From assembly GCF_029338395.1 (NCBI RefSeq), contig NZ_CP119809.1, positions 1,302,001-1,366,000 of the forward strand: a stretch of 64,000 nucleotides of DNA, in the 5' to 3' direction. Source of the stretch: Halorussus caseinilyticus. Its GTDB lineage: Archaea; Halobacteriota; Halobacteria; Halobacteriales; Haladaptataceae. Each line of letters begins with the position of its first letter. The first letter of the stretch is position 1. Below are positions 27,559 to 36,332 of the stretch, piece by piece. The position numbers and the translations under genes are program-made. The notes below the pieces were generated by a model. The model saw only the letters and a list, made by a program, of their open reading frames with translations. It was not told the DNA's origin and ran no database searches.

Positions 27559-29289
27559 TCACTGCTCGTCGGCCAGTCGCTCCACGCGCGCCAGCGAGTC
27601 CGCGCTCTCGGGAGTTTTGTCCTCGCGGACGCCGACGAACCGCGGGAAGCGCAGGGCGTACCCCGACGAGTAGGTCGGCGACGCCTGAATTTCCTCGTAG
27701 CCAACCTCGAAGACGACTTCGGGCGCGATTTCGACGGTTTGGCCGTCCTGCTTGCGAACGTGCGGTTCCAGCAGGTCCGTCAGGTCCGCGAGTTCCTCGT
27801 CGGTGATGCCCGTCGCCACTTTGCCGAGCGTCTCGAAGGACTCGCCCGAGTCGTCGGCGCGCGCCGACAGCAGGAAGGTGCCGAGGAAACTCGCCCGGCG
27901 GCCCTCGCCCCACTCCGCGCCCGTGACCACGAGGTCCAGCGTCTCCACGTCGGGCTTGCGCTTGAGCCAGTTCTTCCCCCGGCGTCCGGGCGAGTAGGTC
28001 GAAGCGGGATTCTTGAGCATGATTCCCTCGTGGCCCGCCTCCAGCGCCTCGGTCTCCACGTCGGCGATTTCCTCGGGGTCGTCCGTGACCCACAGCGACG
28101 AGACGCCCGCGTCGAGGACCGATTCGAGGCGGTCGTGGCGCTCCGCGAGGGGTTCCCGGAGCAGGTCGTCGCCCGCCGCGTGGAGGCAGTCGAACGCGAA
28201 CAGGTCCAGCGCCACCTCCTCGCGGGCGCGCTCCACGTCGTGCTTCCGGCGGAACCGCCGCAGGACCTCCTGAAACGGGAGTGGGTCGCCGTCCTCGGTG
28301 GCGACGACTTCGCCGTCCAGAATCGCGGGCGAGTCCAGATTCGCCTCGACGTGTTCGACGACTTCCGGGAGCGCGTCGGTCACGTCCTCCATGTTCCGCG
28401 AGAAGATGGCGACCGCTCTCGACTCCGCGCTTTCGCCCTCGCCCGCCCAGTCGAGACCCGCGGGGTCGTGGTGAATCTGGACGCGAGCGCCGTCGTACTT
28501 CCACTCCACCGCGGTCTCGTCCCAGTCGTCTACGGCGTCTCCGACGGTCCCGGCTTGTGCGAGCATCGCCTGCACCGGGCGGCCGAGTTCGAGGTCCATC
28601 GCCGCGAGTCCCGACTCGCCGTCCTCGCGGGCGACCCGCGCCACCTCGCCGTAGTCGTTCGAGACCTGCAAGGCGCGTTCGACGGCTTCCACGGGCACCT
28701 CGAACGCCCGCGCGGTGGCGTCCCGGACCGTGCCCTCGCCGACACCGATGCGCATCTCCGAGAGGACGAGGCGAGCGAGGTACCGGGCTTCCTCGGCGCT
28801 CGCGCGGTTGAACAGGCCGAACAGGATGTCTATCTTCTTGTCTCGGCTCCCCGACCCCTCGGCGGCGGCGAGGGCGTCCAGTTCCGCGGCGACTTCCGCG
28901 ACGGTCAGGTCGTCGCCCGACCCGTCTGCTCGCCCGCCGGAGGTGAAGGCTCCGAGACCCTGCTGGCCGCCGAAGTCGTAACTCGCGGCCACCTCGCCGA
29001 TGTCGCCCACGTCGGCGAGTCGCGCCTCCACGTCGTCGGCCGAGACGTTGGTCCCGGCGGCCCGCGCGACGGCCTCGTAGCAGTAGTTCGGGCCGATGTC
29101 GAGGGTTCGGGACGACCACGCCGGGAAGACCCGCCCCTGCACGAACCGGGCCAACACGGGGAGGTCGCCGTCGCTCGCGGATTCTCCTCCGGCGCTCCCG
29201 AAAAGGGCCGTCACTCGCTCGGCGATGTCGGTGTCGGCGCTCAACGCTTCGATTTCCGCGGCCGTGTCTGCGAACTCCCCGAACTCCAT
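27559..29289 (-). CDS. lig: ATP-dependent DNA ligase
   Basis: 576 residues, the normal size for archaeal replicative ligase LigI. The N-terminal DNA-binding domain occupies about 1-230 (RVFPAWSSRTLDIGPNY; DFGGQQGLG). The nucleotidyltransferase motif I is EWKYDGARVQIH with the AMP-accepting Lys264. Later motifs are ILDGEVVA, LFAFDCLHA, EGIMLKNPAS and KNWLKRKPD, then the OB domain (LVVTGAEWGEGRR...) to the end. It joins Okazaki fragments; haloarchaea may also carry an NAD-dependent LigN. Confidence 0.96.
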   Translation of the reverse strand: MEFGEFADTAAEIEALSADTDIAERVTALFGSAGGESASDGDLPVLARFVQGRVFPAWSSRTLDIGPNYCYEAVARAAGTNVSADDVEARLADVGDIGEVAASYDFGGQQGLGAFTSGGRADGSGDDLTVAEVAAELDALAAAEGSGSRDKKIDILFGLFNRASAEEARYLARLVLSEMRIGVGEGTVRDATARAFEVPVEAVERALQVSNDYGEVARVAREDGESGLAAMDLELGRPVQAMLAQAGTVGDAVDDWDETAVEWKYDGARVQIHHDPAGLDWAGEGESAESRAVAIFSRNMEDVTDALPEVVEHVEANLDSPAILDGEVVATEDGDPLPFQEVLRRFRRKHDVERAREEVALDLFAFDCLHAAGDDLLREPLAERHDRLESVLDAGVSSLWVTDDPEEIADVETEALEAGHEGIMLKNPASTYSPGRRGKNWLKRKPDVETLDLVVTGAEWGEGRRASFLGTFLLSARADDSGESFETLGKVATGITDEELADLTDLLEPHVRKQDGQTVEIAPEVVFEVGYEEIQASPTYSSGYALRFPRFVGVREDKTPESADSLARVERLADEQ

Positions 29290-29404
29290 CGCCCGAAGCT
29301 AGTCGGCACCTCGGATTAAACGGTTCGACTCTCGGCGTCGGACGGGTTCGACGCTCCGGGCCGGGGACAACACTTTTCGCGCCTGCGTGTGCCAGTCACG
29401 GGCG

Positions 29405-29467
29405 ATGCCCTCCACCACCGACGCCACGGGACGGTCCACCCCCGAGACCCCGCAGGGGGAACGCTAG
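29405..29467 (+). CDS. possible 20-codon upstream ORF
   Basis: ATG at 29405 (MPSTTDATGR...) to a TAG at 29465-29467 that directly abuts the ATG of the next gene. The spacing suggests translational coupling if it is translated. It is short and of low complexity, so it may be chance. Confidence 0.25.
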   Translation: MPSTTDATGRSTPETPQGER

Positions 29468-29932
29468 ATGCTACCAGTCCGCACGCTCCACGTCCTCGGC
29501 ATGGCGTTCGCCCTCGGCGGCGCGACCCTGACGTGGTGGCTGTTCCGACGCGACGACGTATCGAGTTCGGCCGCGGCGGGAACCGCCGCGGCCTACGAAC
29601 GAGGCTTCTGGGCCGCGACGGGCGTCCTCGTGATGACCGGCGTCGGCAACCTCGGGAGTCTCGCACCCTACGTCCCCTCCGCGGGGACGCGCTGGGGGAC
29701 GATTTTCGCGGCGAAGCTACTGCTCCTGATAGGCGTGCTGGCGCTCTCGCTGGTCCGGACGCTCGTCGTCCGGCGGTGTCTCCCCACCGAACCGACCGCC
29801 ATCCCCGCCGACGCGACCACGGCGTCGGGTCCGGAGACGGACCCGACGCGGACGCTCCGGGTCGCCTACGCCGGAACCGCGGTGTCGCTCGCCGTCCTCG
29901 TCGCGCTGGCGGAGGTGCTGGCGCATGGGTGA
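29468..29932 (+). CDS. CopD-like small membrane protein
   Basis: 154 residues with four predicted helices: LHVLGMAFALGGATLTWWLF, ATGVLVMTGVGNLGSLAPYV, FAAKLLLLIGVLALSLVR and VAYAGTAVSLAVLVALAEVL. The N-terminal His in RTLHVLGMA and the Gly-Asn-Leu-Gly segment resemble the CopD/DUF2269-type membrane family linked with copper or heme oxidase assembly. The substrate is not provable here. It overlaps the next gene by eight bases, so they form one operon. Confidence 0.7.
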   Translation: MLPVRTLHVLGMAFALGGATLTWWLFRRDDVSSSAAAGTAAAYERGFWAATGVLVMTGVGNLGSLAPYVPSAGTRWGTIFAAKLLLLIGVLALSLVRTLVVRRCLPTEPTAIPADATTASGPETDPTRTLRVAYAGTAVSLAVLVALAEVLAHG

Positions 29933-30467
29933 AGGGACCCCAGTCGGGACCGATTCGGACCCGTTCACCGACGACCCCCTCGTGGTCTGGGCGCTCGCGT
30001 CGTTCCACACCGCGGCGCTGGTCGCCGTCCTCGTCGCGGCCCTCTACCTCGCCGGACCGCTCGGCGACCTGCTCGGGGGTCTGGACACCCTCGTCGGTCT
30101 CGCGCTCTACCTCGCGCTCTGGGCGAGTACGTGGTGGACGACTCGGCGGGCCCTCCGGGAAGTGGCCGACGACACCGACGCCTCGGCGTTCACCGTCGTC
30201 GGGGTCGGCGGAAAGTGGGGCGGCGTCAACGGCGTCCTCTTCCTCTGGGCGCTGTTGGTCGTCGTCGCGGTTCCGGTGGCCGACCCGACTCTCGGAGCAG
30301 TCTTCTACTTCCTCGTCTTCGCCGGAATCGGGTCGCTTCTCGCGCTCGGCGTCGGCGGCATCGTCGGCGTGGCGTTCGTCGCCTTCGACCTCGCGCTGTT
30401 CCGGGTCGCGAGCAGTCTCTCGCCGGGTGCCGCGCCGGGACGCCGAGAGACGGACGAGACGCCCTGA
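29925..30467 (+). CDS. four-helix membrane protein, unknown (DUF7965-like)
   Basis: 180 residues. Hydrophobic segments lie at about 25-45 (WALASFHTAALVAVLVAAL), 55-75 (TLVGLALYLALWASTWW), 105-125 (VNGVLFLWALLVVVAVPVA) and 130-165 (VFYFLVFAGIGSLLALGVGG...). The ends are polar. The gene starts inside the last codons of the CopD-like gene, so the two proteins are probably made together. The family name is from memory. Confidence 0.7.
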   Translation: MGEGTPVGTDSDPFTDDPLVVWALASFHTAALVAVLVAALYLAGPLGDLLGGLDTLVGLALYLALWASTWWTTRRALREVADDTDASAFTVVGVGGKWGGVNGVLFLWALLVVVAVPVADPTLGAVFYFLVFAGIGSLLALGVGGIVGVAFVAFDLALFRVASSLSPGAAPGRRETDETP

Positions 30468-30516
30468 CGGACCGATGGCCCGTGGATTCAAGGGAACCCC
30501 GTGAGACCTATCGGGT

Positions 30517-32064
30517 ATGCCCGAGTCCGACCTCGCGGTGCAGGTCGAAGACGTGCTTTCCGTGGACCCCGACGAGTTTCAATCGCAGGTCGAAGCAGAA
30601 GCCGACGTAATCGTCGAGGAAATCGACGACGGGACCTTCGACAACCCGCAGGCAATCATCGGTTTCGAGTACGAATTCTACGCGGTAGACGACGAGACGA
30701 CGGCGTTGAAGCGCGTTCCCCGGCGACTCCTCGAACTCATCGGCTTCGAGAAGGAGTTGGGCCTGCACAACGCCGAGATGTCCACCAGTCCCCAACCGCT
30801 GAACCAGCACGGGTTGGCGGCCCAAGAAGCCGAGGTGAAAGCCCGACTCTCGGCCGCCGAGGAGCGAACCGGTGCCGAGGGGATGCGACTGGTCAGTGAT
30901 GCCATGTGGACCATCCCGCCCGAAGGCGAGACCGCTCGGGAGTATCTGACCGATAGCGTGGCCGACCGCGGCATCCGAATCGCCTCGAACATGAGCGACT
31001 CGGTGCGCTACCACGCGATGGCGAACTCCGACGCGCAGGCCGGGATGAAACTGGAGGCTCCCCACATCGACCTCGAAGCCGACACCGTGATGCCCGAGAG
31101 CCTCATCACTTCGATTCAGCCTCACTATCAGGTGCCCCACGCGCGGGACCTGCCGACCTACTTCCAGTACGCGATTCGCATCGCGGGTCCCCTGCTGGCG
31201 CTCGGGGTCAACTCGCCGTTCTTCCCGCCGGACCTCTACGCCGACGACGCCGACCCCGAGGAGATTCTGGCCGACGGGTGGGACGAACACCGCATCAGCG
31301 TCTTCGAGACGGTCCTGAACCGGGACGGCGACGACGCCGACAAGGTGCGATTTCCCCGCGACGTGGCGAGCGTCGAGGAGGCCGTAGAGCGAATCGCCGC
31401 CGACCGCACCATCGTCCCGATGCCGGTCGAGACGAGCGACCGCTTCGACGACGAGTTCGCCCACTTCAGGCTCAAACACGGCACGTACTGGCGATGGGTC
31501 CGACCCGTCTTCGGCGGGGCCACCCGGTCGGACGCCAACGCGCGCATCGAGTTCCGACCCATCGCGGCCCAACCGACGGTCCGGGACTCCATCGCGTTTC
31601 AGGCCGCGTTCGCCGGACTCGTGGAGTCGATGTTCCGGCGCGAACACCCGGTCCGGCACCTCGACTGGGTGGTCGCCAAGGACAACTTCTACGACGCGAT
31701 GCGCGAGGGACTCGACGCCGACCTCTACTGGATTACGAACGCGGGCGAGGAGACCACCGACCACGAGGCGGTGTACGAGGACATCTTCGCCCACGCGAAA
31801 GACGGACTCCAGTCCCGCGGTCTCAGCGACGAGCAAGCCGCCAAGTATCTCTATCCGCTCCGCCAGCGCGCCCGCCACCGGTTGACTCCCGCGAGTTGGA
31901 AGCGCGAACGCGTCCGGGACCGACTCGACGGCGGCGAGAGCTTCGAGGAGGCGGTGTACGGGATGCAACGCGAGTACGTCGAACAGCAGGCCGAGACGCT
32001 CATCGACGGCACGTTCGCCGACTGGGTGGGCCGGGGCGACACCGAGATGAAACGCGAGGAGTGA
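30517..32064 (+). CDS. glutamate-cysteine ligase-like (GCS2/carboxylate-amine ligase) protein
   Basis: 515 residues. IIGFEYEFYAV near residue 50 is the GCS2-type N-terminal Glu-x-Glu metal/ATP site. LHNAEMSTSPQPL, EAPHIDLEAD, LGVNSPFFPPDLY and RIEFRPIAAQPTVRDSIAFQ fit the same fold. Haloarchaea use gamma-glutamylcysteine as a main thiol, but the characterised haloarchaeal GshA is, from memory, shorter (about 350 residues). This may therefore be a related ligase with another substrate. No partner gene is nearby. Confidence 0.7.
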   Translation: MPESDLAVQVEDVLSVDPDEFQSQVEAEADVIVEEIDDGTFDNPQAIIGFEYEFYAVDDETTALKRVPRRLLELIGFEKELGLHNAEMSTSPQPLNQHGLAAQEAEVKARLSAAEERTGAEGMRLVSDAMWTIPPEGETAREYLTDSVADRGIRIASNMSDSVRYHAMANSDAQAGMKLEAPHIDLEADTVMPESLITSIQPHYQVPHARDLPTYFQYAIRIAGPLLALGVNSPFFPPDLYADDADPEEILADGWDEHRISVFETVLNRDGDDADKVRFPRDVASVEEAVERIAADRTIVPMPVETSDRFDDEFAHFRLKHGTYWRWVRPVFGGATRSDANARIEFRPIAAQPTVRDSIAFQAAFAGLVESMFRREHPVRHLDWVVAKDNFYDAMREGLDADLYWITNAGEETTDHEAVYEDIFAHAKDGLQSRGLSDEQAAKYLYPLRQRARHRLTPASWKRERVRDRLDGGESFEEAVYGMQREYVEQQAETLIDGTFADWVGRGDTEMKREE

Positions 32065-32124
32065 GGCTCGCCTCGTCCGGTGATTCTTCCGAAAGAGGTA
32101 ATAGAGTTGATGAATACGTCCCGG

Positions 32125-32139
32125 ACTTATATAATGAAT
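32125..32139 (+). promoter_or_regulatory. TATA box upstream of the AhpD-like gene
   Basis: CGGACTTATATAATGAATAATT lies 60-70 bases before the ATG at 32197. It is a strong TATA match, implying transcription start near 32160 and a leader of about 35 bases. Confidence 0.5.
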
Positions 32140-32196
32140 AATTATGTTGTTCTGGGTCGTGGTTCGAGACGCACCGGCACCGAGAGGTAACTGAAG

Positions 32197-32607
32197 ATGG
32201 CAACGAACACGACATACGCGGAAATACAGGAGGAAATCGAAGCGACGCTCGGGACGATGCCGGGGTTCTTCGAGGGGATACCGGACGAGACTCTCGTCGC
32301 CGAGTGGCCGACCTTCAAGCGGTACACCCTCGACGAGAGCGTGATTCCCGCCAAGTACCGGGAGCTAATCGGCTTGGCAGTGGCGTCGAACATCAAATGC
32401 CCGTACTGCGTCCATTTCCACCGGGCCGCGGCCAAACTCCACGGCGCGACCGACGAAGAACTCGAAGAACTCGTCGCGCTGTCGAGTATGACCTCCCGGT
32501 GGAGCGCGATGATTCACGCCCAAGAGTACGACCTCGACACGTTCAAGGCCGAGACCGAACGGATTGGCGAACACCTGCAGTCGCAGATGGAGTCCCCGAC
32601 GGACTGA
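32197..32607 (+). CDS. carboxymuconolactone decarboxylase / AhpD-like protein
   Basis: 136 residues, all helical. The redox motif is KCPYCVHFHRAAA (CxxC followed by His), as in AhpD-type alkylhydroperoxidases. VIPAKYRELIGLAVASN precedes it as in the family. It is likely a thiol-dependent peroxidase or related stress protein. It follows the GCS-like gene on the same strand but has its own promoter. Confidence 0.88.
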   Translation: MATNTTYAEIQEEIEATLGTMPGFFEGIPDETLVAEWPTFKRYTLDESVIPAKYRELIGLAVASNIKCPYCVHFHRAAAKLHGATDEELEELVALSSMTSRWSAMIHAQEYDLDTFKAETERIGEHLQSQMESPTD

Positions 32608-32687
32608 AATCGTCCGCTTCTTTCGACACCGAACGCGAACGACCGAGCGAATCGGCGTCGAGCGCGTATCGGAGACCGAAAACCGCT

Positions 32688-33416
32688 CTACAGCGGTGCG
32701 TCGTAGTCGTCGTAGCTCGAAATCTCGACGCCTTCCGTGTCGATTTCGGCGAGCCACATACCGTTACCGGAGGCCACGTCGCGTTCGACGGCGCTCTTGA
32801 GACCGCGGATGGCGATGTCGCGGGCCTCGTCCTGACTGACTCCCTCCTCGTAGTCCTGTTCGAGGACGCCGAGCGCGAACTGGGACCCAGACCCGGAGAC
32901 GGCGTAGGTCTCTTCGGTCACGCCGCCGAGGGCGTCGTAGGAGTAGATGTGACCGCCATCTTCGTCCACGCCGCCGAGGACCGGGACCGTGATGAGGAAT
33001 CCGCCCGAGCGCAGGAGGTTGCCCGTCAGCGTCGAGAGGGCTTCCATGCTCATGTTCTCGCCGCGGCGGGTCTCGTAGAGGTTGTTCTCGACTTCGAGCG
33101 TCCGGATGAGCGACTGGGCCGCCGAGACGGACCCGGAGATGGTGAGCGCGCCGGTCGGGTGGACTTCCTCGACCTTCTGGGCGGTCTTCGAGGAGACCAT
33201 GTTCCCCATGCTCGCTCGCTTGTCCGTGACCATCACCACGCCGTCGGCAGTCGTCAGGCCGATGGTCGTGGTGCCGGTCTTCAGTTCTTTGATGTCTTCG
33301 GGGTCGACCGAGCGGTTCGGGAGGGAGCCGAGTTCCGGCTCGTACGGGTTGGTGCTGTCGGCTTCGAAACGCGCGGCGTTCTGGGAGAATTCGGAACCGT
33401 GCATTGGGCTACGCAT
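32688..33416 (-). CDS. psmB: archaeal proteasome beta subunit PsmB
   Basis: 242 residues. A propeptide of 48 residues is expected to be cut before Thr49 in LKTG-TTTIGL, which becomes the catalytic N-terminal threonine. VMVTDKRASMG and the LGGVDEDGGHIYSYDALG and SGSGSQFALGVLE segments are standard beta-subunit features. The start MRSPMHGSEF (33416) gives a propeptide like other haloarchaea. It forms the inner rings of the 20S core; the unfoldase PAN is encoded 1.2 kb away. Confidence 0.96.
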   Translation of the reverse strand: MRSPMHGSEFSQNAARFEADSTNPYEPELGSLPNRSVDPEDIKELKTGTTTIGLTTADGVVMVTDKRASMGNMVSSKTAQKVEEVHPTGALTISGSVSAAQSLIRTLEVENNLYETRRGENMSMEALSTLTGNLLRSGGFLITVPVLGGVDEDGGHIYSYDALGGVTEETYAVSGSGSQFALGVLEQDYEEGVSQDEARDIAIRGLKSAVERDVASGNGMWLAEIDTEGVEISSYDDYDAPL

Positions 33417-33546
33417 TGCCGGTGTGTAGTTCGCCAGCACTGATAAAACCCACTCTTCGGGCGAACTGGGAGTGGCGGCGAGATTCCGGCCGGAATCTCC
33501 GGAGCCACGGCTCTTCGGCGAGTTCGGTCCCCGGAAAACTACGTTC

Positions 33547-33714
33547 TCACGTCGTCATGTCGTAGGCCTGTTCGAGTCGGCTCACGACCCGGTGGGCGGG
33601 AAGCGTGAAGCCGACCTGTCTGGTGGCGATTGCCAGCGGCAACAGTAGGATGCTGGCGGCGACGCTCAACTGGTACAGGGCGAACAGGGTCGCACGGTAA
33701 ATCCGTGTGGGCAT
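33547..33714 (-). CDS. 55-residue membrane-associated protein
   Basis: The frame from the ATG at 33714 to the TGA at 33547-33549 reads MPTRIYRATLFALYQL, then a hydrophobic run (SVAASILLLPLAIAT) and a basic/polar tail (RQVGFTLPAHRVVSRLEQAY). This predicts one membrane helix. A good TATA element (CTTATATAC on the minus strand, about 33750-33758) lies about 40 bases upstream, which supports a real gene. Similar tiny proteins occur in other haloarchaea as far as I recall; function is unknown. Confidence 0.65.
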   Translation of the reverse strand: MPTRIYRATLFALYQLSVAASILLLPLAIATRQVGFTLPAHRVVSRLEQAYDMTT

Positions 33715-34016
33715 CGGAGTTCGTACCTCAGGCGAGGGTGGGCCAACTGAGTATATAAGAGTTACTGAAAAATGAATTATATAATGAACTATATTTTTGT
33801 TCTACCTCGCCGCCCTCTTGCGATTCAACTCAGGTTGCGTTACGTCCAACGCGACCGAGATACCGAAGCGCGCGGCCGTAGGCACCGACTTGGCGACGTT
33901 GGGAGTACGCATAACTTATGAGAATTATCCGGTTCACGTGCGCAGTCGCGCGCCTCTCGGCCCACGACGCCGCGCGAAACCGAAAGACACGAACCATCAC
34001 GGAACGACCCCCAGAT

Positions 34017-34394
34017 ATGAGCAACTATCTCGTTGCGATGGAGGCGGCATGGTTGGTACGCGACGTAGAGGACATAGACGACGCTATCGGCGTCGCGGTC
34101 AGCGAGTCCGGAAAGCGACTGAACGACCAAGAGATGGACTACGTGGAAGTCGAAGTCGGCGCGACGACCTGTCCCGCGTGCGCCGAACCGTTCGACTCGG
34201 CGTTCATCGCGGCGGGTACCGCGCTCGTGGGTCTCCTGTTGGAGATGAAGGTGTTCAACGCCGACAGCGAGGAACACGCCCAGCGCATCGCCAAGAGCGA
34301 AATCGGCGGTGCGCTCCGAGACGTGCCCCTCGAAATCGTGGAGACTATCGAGTACGACGAGGACGAGGACATCGAACTCGGCACCGACGAGTAG
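34017..34394 (+). CDS. DUF555 / UPF0212 family protein
   Basis: 125 residues, very close to the archaeal DUF555 consensus: SNYLVAMEAAWLVRDVEDID, then a CPAC zinc-ribbon-like pair in GATTCPACAEPFDSAF, and EIGGALRDVPLEIVE. It is soluble, with an acidic tail. The ATG at 34017 is the family start; a longer frame upstream is spurious. Function is unknown; the family is widely conserved in Euryarchaeota. Confidence 0.9.
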   Translation: MSNYLVAMEAAWLVRDVEDIDDAIGVAVSESGKRLNDQEMDYVEVEVGATTCPACAEPFDSAFIAAGTALVGLLLEMKVFNADSEEHAQRIAKSEIGGALRDVPLEIVETIEYDEDEDIELGTDE

Positions 34395-34440
34395 ACTACT
34401 CGGGGACCGAACGGGGGCGTCTCTTTTCGTCGTCTCGGCA

Positions 34441-34484
34441 CGCCCGATTTCGCGCGCGTAGTTCTACGCGCGCGAAATCGGGCG
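34441..34484. repeat. 44-bp near-perfect palindrome between convergent genes
   Basis: Two exact 21-base arms (CGCCCGATTTCGCGCGCGTAG and its complement) are separated by TT. It lies between DUF555 (plus) and pan (minus). A CTTTTC run precedes it. It could be a bidirectional terminator or a cruciform; the CGCGCGCG centre of each arm is prone to unusual structure. Confidence 0.9.
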
Positions 34485-34596
34485 GAATCGTTCGCCAGTG
34501 AACGGCTAGATGCGTCCGGGGCGATAGCTCTCGCGGGGCGTCCGAAAAGCGAACGAAAGAGAAGACGACGAGTCGCGTCCCAGAAACGAGGCCGAG

Positions 34597-35811
34597 TCAG
34601 GCGAAGGTCTTCGAGATTTCTTCCTCTTCGTCCTCGGCGTCGATTTTGGCCTTGGCGTCCTCGAAGTCCTGCATCCGGATTTCGGTCCGGTCGTCGCGGA
34701 TGGCGAACATCCCGGCCTCGGTACAGATGGCCTTGATGTCAGCACCCGAAGCGTCCTCGGCGTTCTTGGCGAGTTTCTCGAAGTCCACGTCGTCGCTGAC
34801 GTTCATGTCGCGGGTGTGGATGCGGAAAATCTTCTCGCGGCCTTCGAGGTTGGGCTTGGGCACTTCGATGAGGCGGTCGAACCGGCCGGGACGGAGGATG
34901 GCGCGGTCCAACATGTCGAAGCGGTTGGTCGCGGCGATGATGCGGATTTCGCCGCGCTCTTCGAAGCCGTCCATCTCGCTGAGCAGTTGCATCATCGTGC
35001 GCTGGACCTCGGCGTCGCCGGAGGTCTTCGAGTCGGTGCGCTTGGCCGCGATGGCGTCGATTTCGTCGATGAACAGCACGGCGGGTTCGTGCTGGCGAGC
35101 GACCTCGAAGAGGTCGCGGACGAGCTTCGCGCCCTCGCCGATGAACTTGTGGACGAGTTCCGACCCGGCCATCTTGATGAAGGTGGCGTCGGTCTGGTTG
35201 GCGACGGCCTTCGCCAGCATCGTCTTGCCGGTTCCGGGCGGGCCGTAGAGCAGGACGCCGCTCGGGGGTTCGATGCCGACCTCGCCGAACATCTCGGGGC
35301 TTTCGAGGGGCATCTCGACCGTCTCGCGCACTTCGTTCATCTGCTCTTCGAGACCCCCGATGTCCTCGTAGGTGACCTCGGGACTCTCCTCGACCTGCAT
35401 GACGCGGGCGCGAACGTCGGTCTCGTTCTCCAGCGTCTTCACGATAGATAGCGAGTTGTTGACGGCCACTCGGTCGTCGGGTTCGAGGTCCTCGCGCATC
35501 TCGTCGGTGACCTCGGTGACGGCCTCCTGATTGTTGCCGTGTTGCTTGATAATCACGCCGTCGTCGGTGAGTTCCTGCACGGTGGCGACGAAAAGCGGCG
35601 ACTGCTTGAGCTTCTTGTTCTCGTGAGTCAGGCGTTCGAGCTTCTGCTGGTACTTGTTGTTCTCGGCGTTTGCGTCCAGAAGCTTGTCACGCATCTCCTC
35701 GTTTTGCGACTCCAGAACCTCCAACCGCTCTTGAAGGGCCTCTATCTTGTCCTGCTGGGACGCGCTCTCCTCGTCGTAGGGGAGGTCAACGTCTTCCACA
35801 GTGTCGGTCAT
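34597..35811 (-). CDS. pan: proteasome-activating nucleotidase PAN
   Basis: 404 residues. An N-terminal coiled coil (about 15-70, with [20 protein letters not shown]) is followed by an OB domain and then the AAA+ module: Walker A GPPGTGKT, Walker [10 protein letters not shown], and the second region of homology [18 protein letters not shown]. It unfolds substrates for the 20S proteasome. The ATG at 35811 is preferred to a GTG one codon upstream. The C-terminus ends Lys-Thr-Phe-Ala, with Phe at the Tyr position of the HbYX docking motif. Confidence 0.96.
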   Translation of the reverse strand: MTDTVEDVDLPYDEESASQQDKIEALQERLEVLESQNEEMRDKLLDANAENNKYQQKLERLTHENKKLKQSPLFVATVQELTDDGVIIKQHGNNQEAVTEVTDEMREDLEPDDRVAVNNSLSIVKTLENETDVRARVMQVEESPEVTYEDIGGLEEQMNEVRETVEMPLESPEMFGEVGIEPPSGVLLYGPPGTGKTMLAKAVANQTDATFIKMAGSELVHKFIGEGAKLVRDLFEVARQHEPAVLFIDEIDAIAAKRTDSKTSGDAEVQRTMMQLLSEMDGFEERGEIRIIAATNRFDMLDRAILRPGRFDRLIEVPKPNLEGREKIFRIHTRDMNVSDDVDFEKLAKNAEDASGADIKAICTEAGMFAIRDDRTEIRMQDFEDAKAKIDAEDEEEEISKTFA

Positions 35812-35985
35812 CACGACGCTCTAGGTCCCACCCTCATAAGAGGCTTCGGGTAGGTGTGATGTATGTCAAACAACCACATGCTTATCTGACGTGACGGCAG
35901 TCACTCCCCGGACAAGACGGATGTTTCACAGTAATATATTAGAAGGAGAAATATTATTATCCTGTATCCGAAAGTGGCGTATAGC

Positions 35986-36261
35986 ATGAGTGCGTCAGAA
36001 ACTGCTCGACCGGAGGAGAGTCGGCTGACGGGGGAGAACGCGACGGAGGAGATACGGGACCTGCCGCCGAGCGCTAAACTCGTCGCCAAGGTGCTTGAGT
36101 ACAACGACACGATGACTCAGAGCCAAATCGCCGAGGAGTCGCTCCTTCCGGACCGCACGGTCCGGTACGCGCTGAGTCGGTTGGACGACGAGGGAATCGT
36201 GGACTCTCGGTTCTCCTTCTCGGACGCTCGCAAGCGTCTCTACACGCTTGACCTCGACTGA
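35986..36261 (+). CDS. winged-helix DNA-binding protein
   Basis: 91 residues from MSASETARPEES. The first 30 residues are acidic and likely flexible. The rest is a winged helix (SAKLVAKVLEYNDTMTQSQI, then RTVRYALSRLDDEGIVDSRF and a wing RKRLYTLDLD) of the MarR/TrmB-like small type common in haloarchaea. It is divergent from pan across about 170 bases, so a role in proteasome gene control is possible but only inferred. An AT-rich stretch at 35935-35965 can serve both promoters. Confidence 0.8.
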   Translation: MSASETARPEESRLTGENATEEIRDLPPSAKLVAKVLEYNDTMTQSQIAEESLLPDRTVRYALSRLDDEGIVDSRFSFSDARKRLYTLDLD

Positions 36262-36332
36262 AGGTCTCGACCGGGTTCGGGAGCCTCTTTCTGCGACTCG
36301 GAAATCGGGCGCTATCGGTCGTTATCAGGCGT

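Noticed and set aside
27208-29319. 703-codon plus-strand frame opposite DNA ligase
   Set aside because: Antisense shadow; the ligase motifs on the minus strand are unmistakable, and its 5' part lies in repeat copy B.
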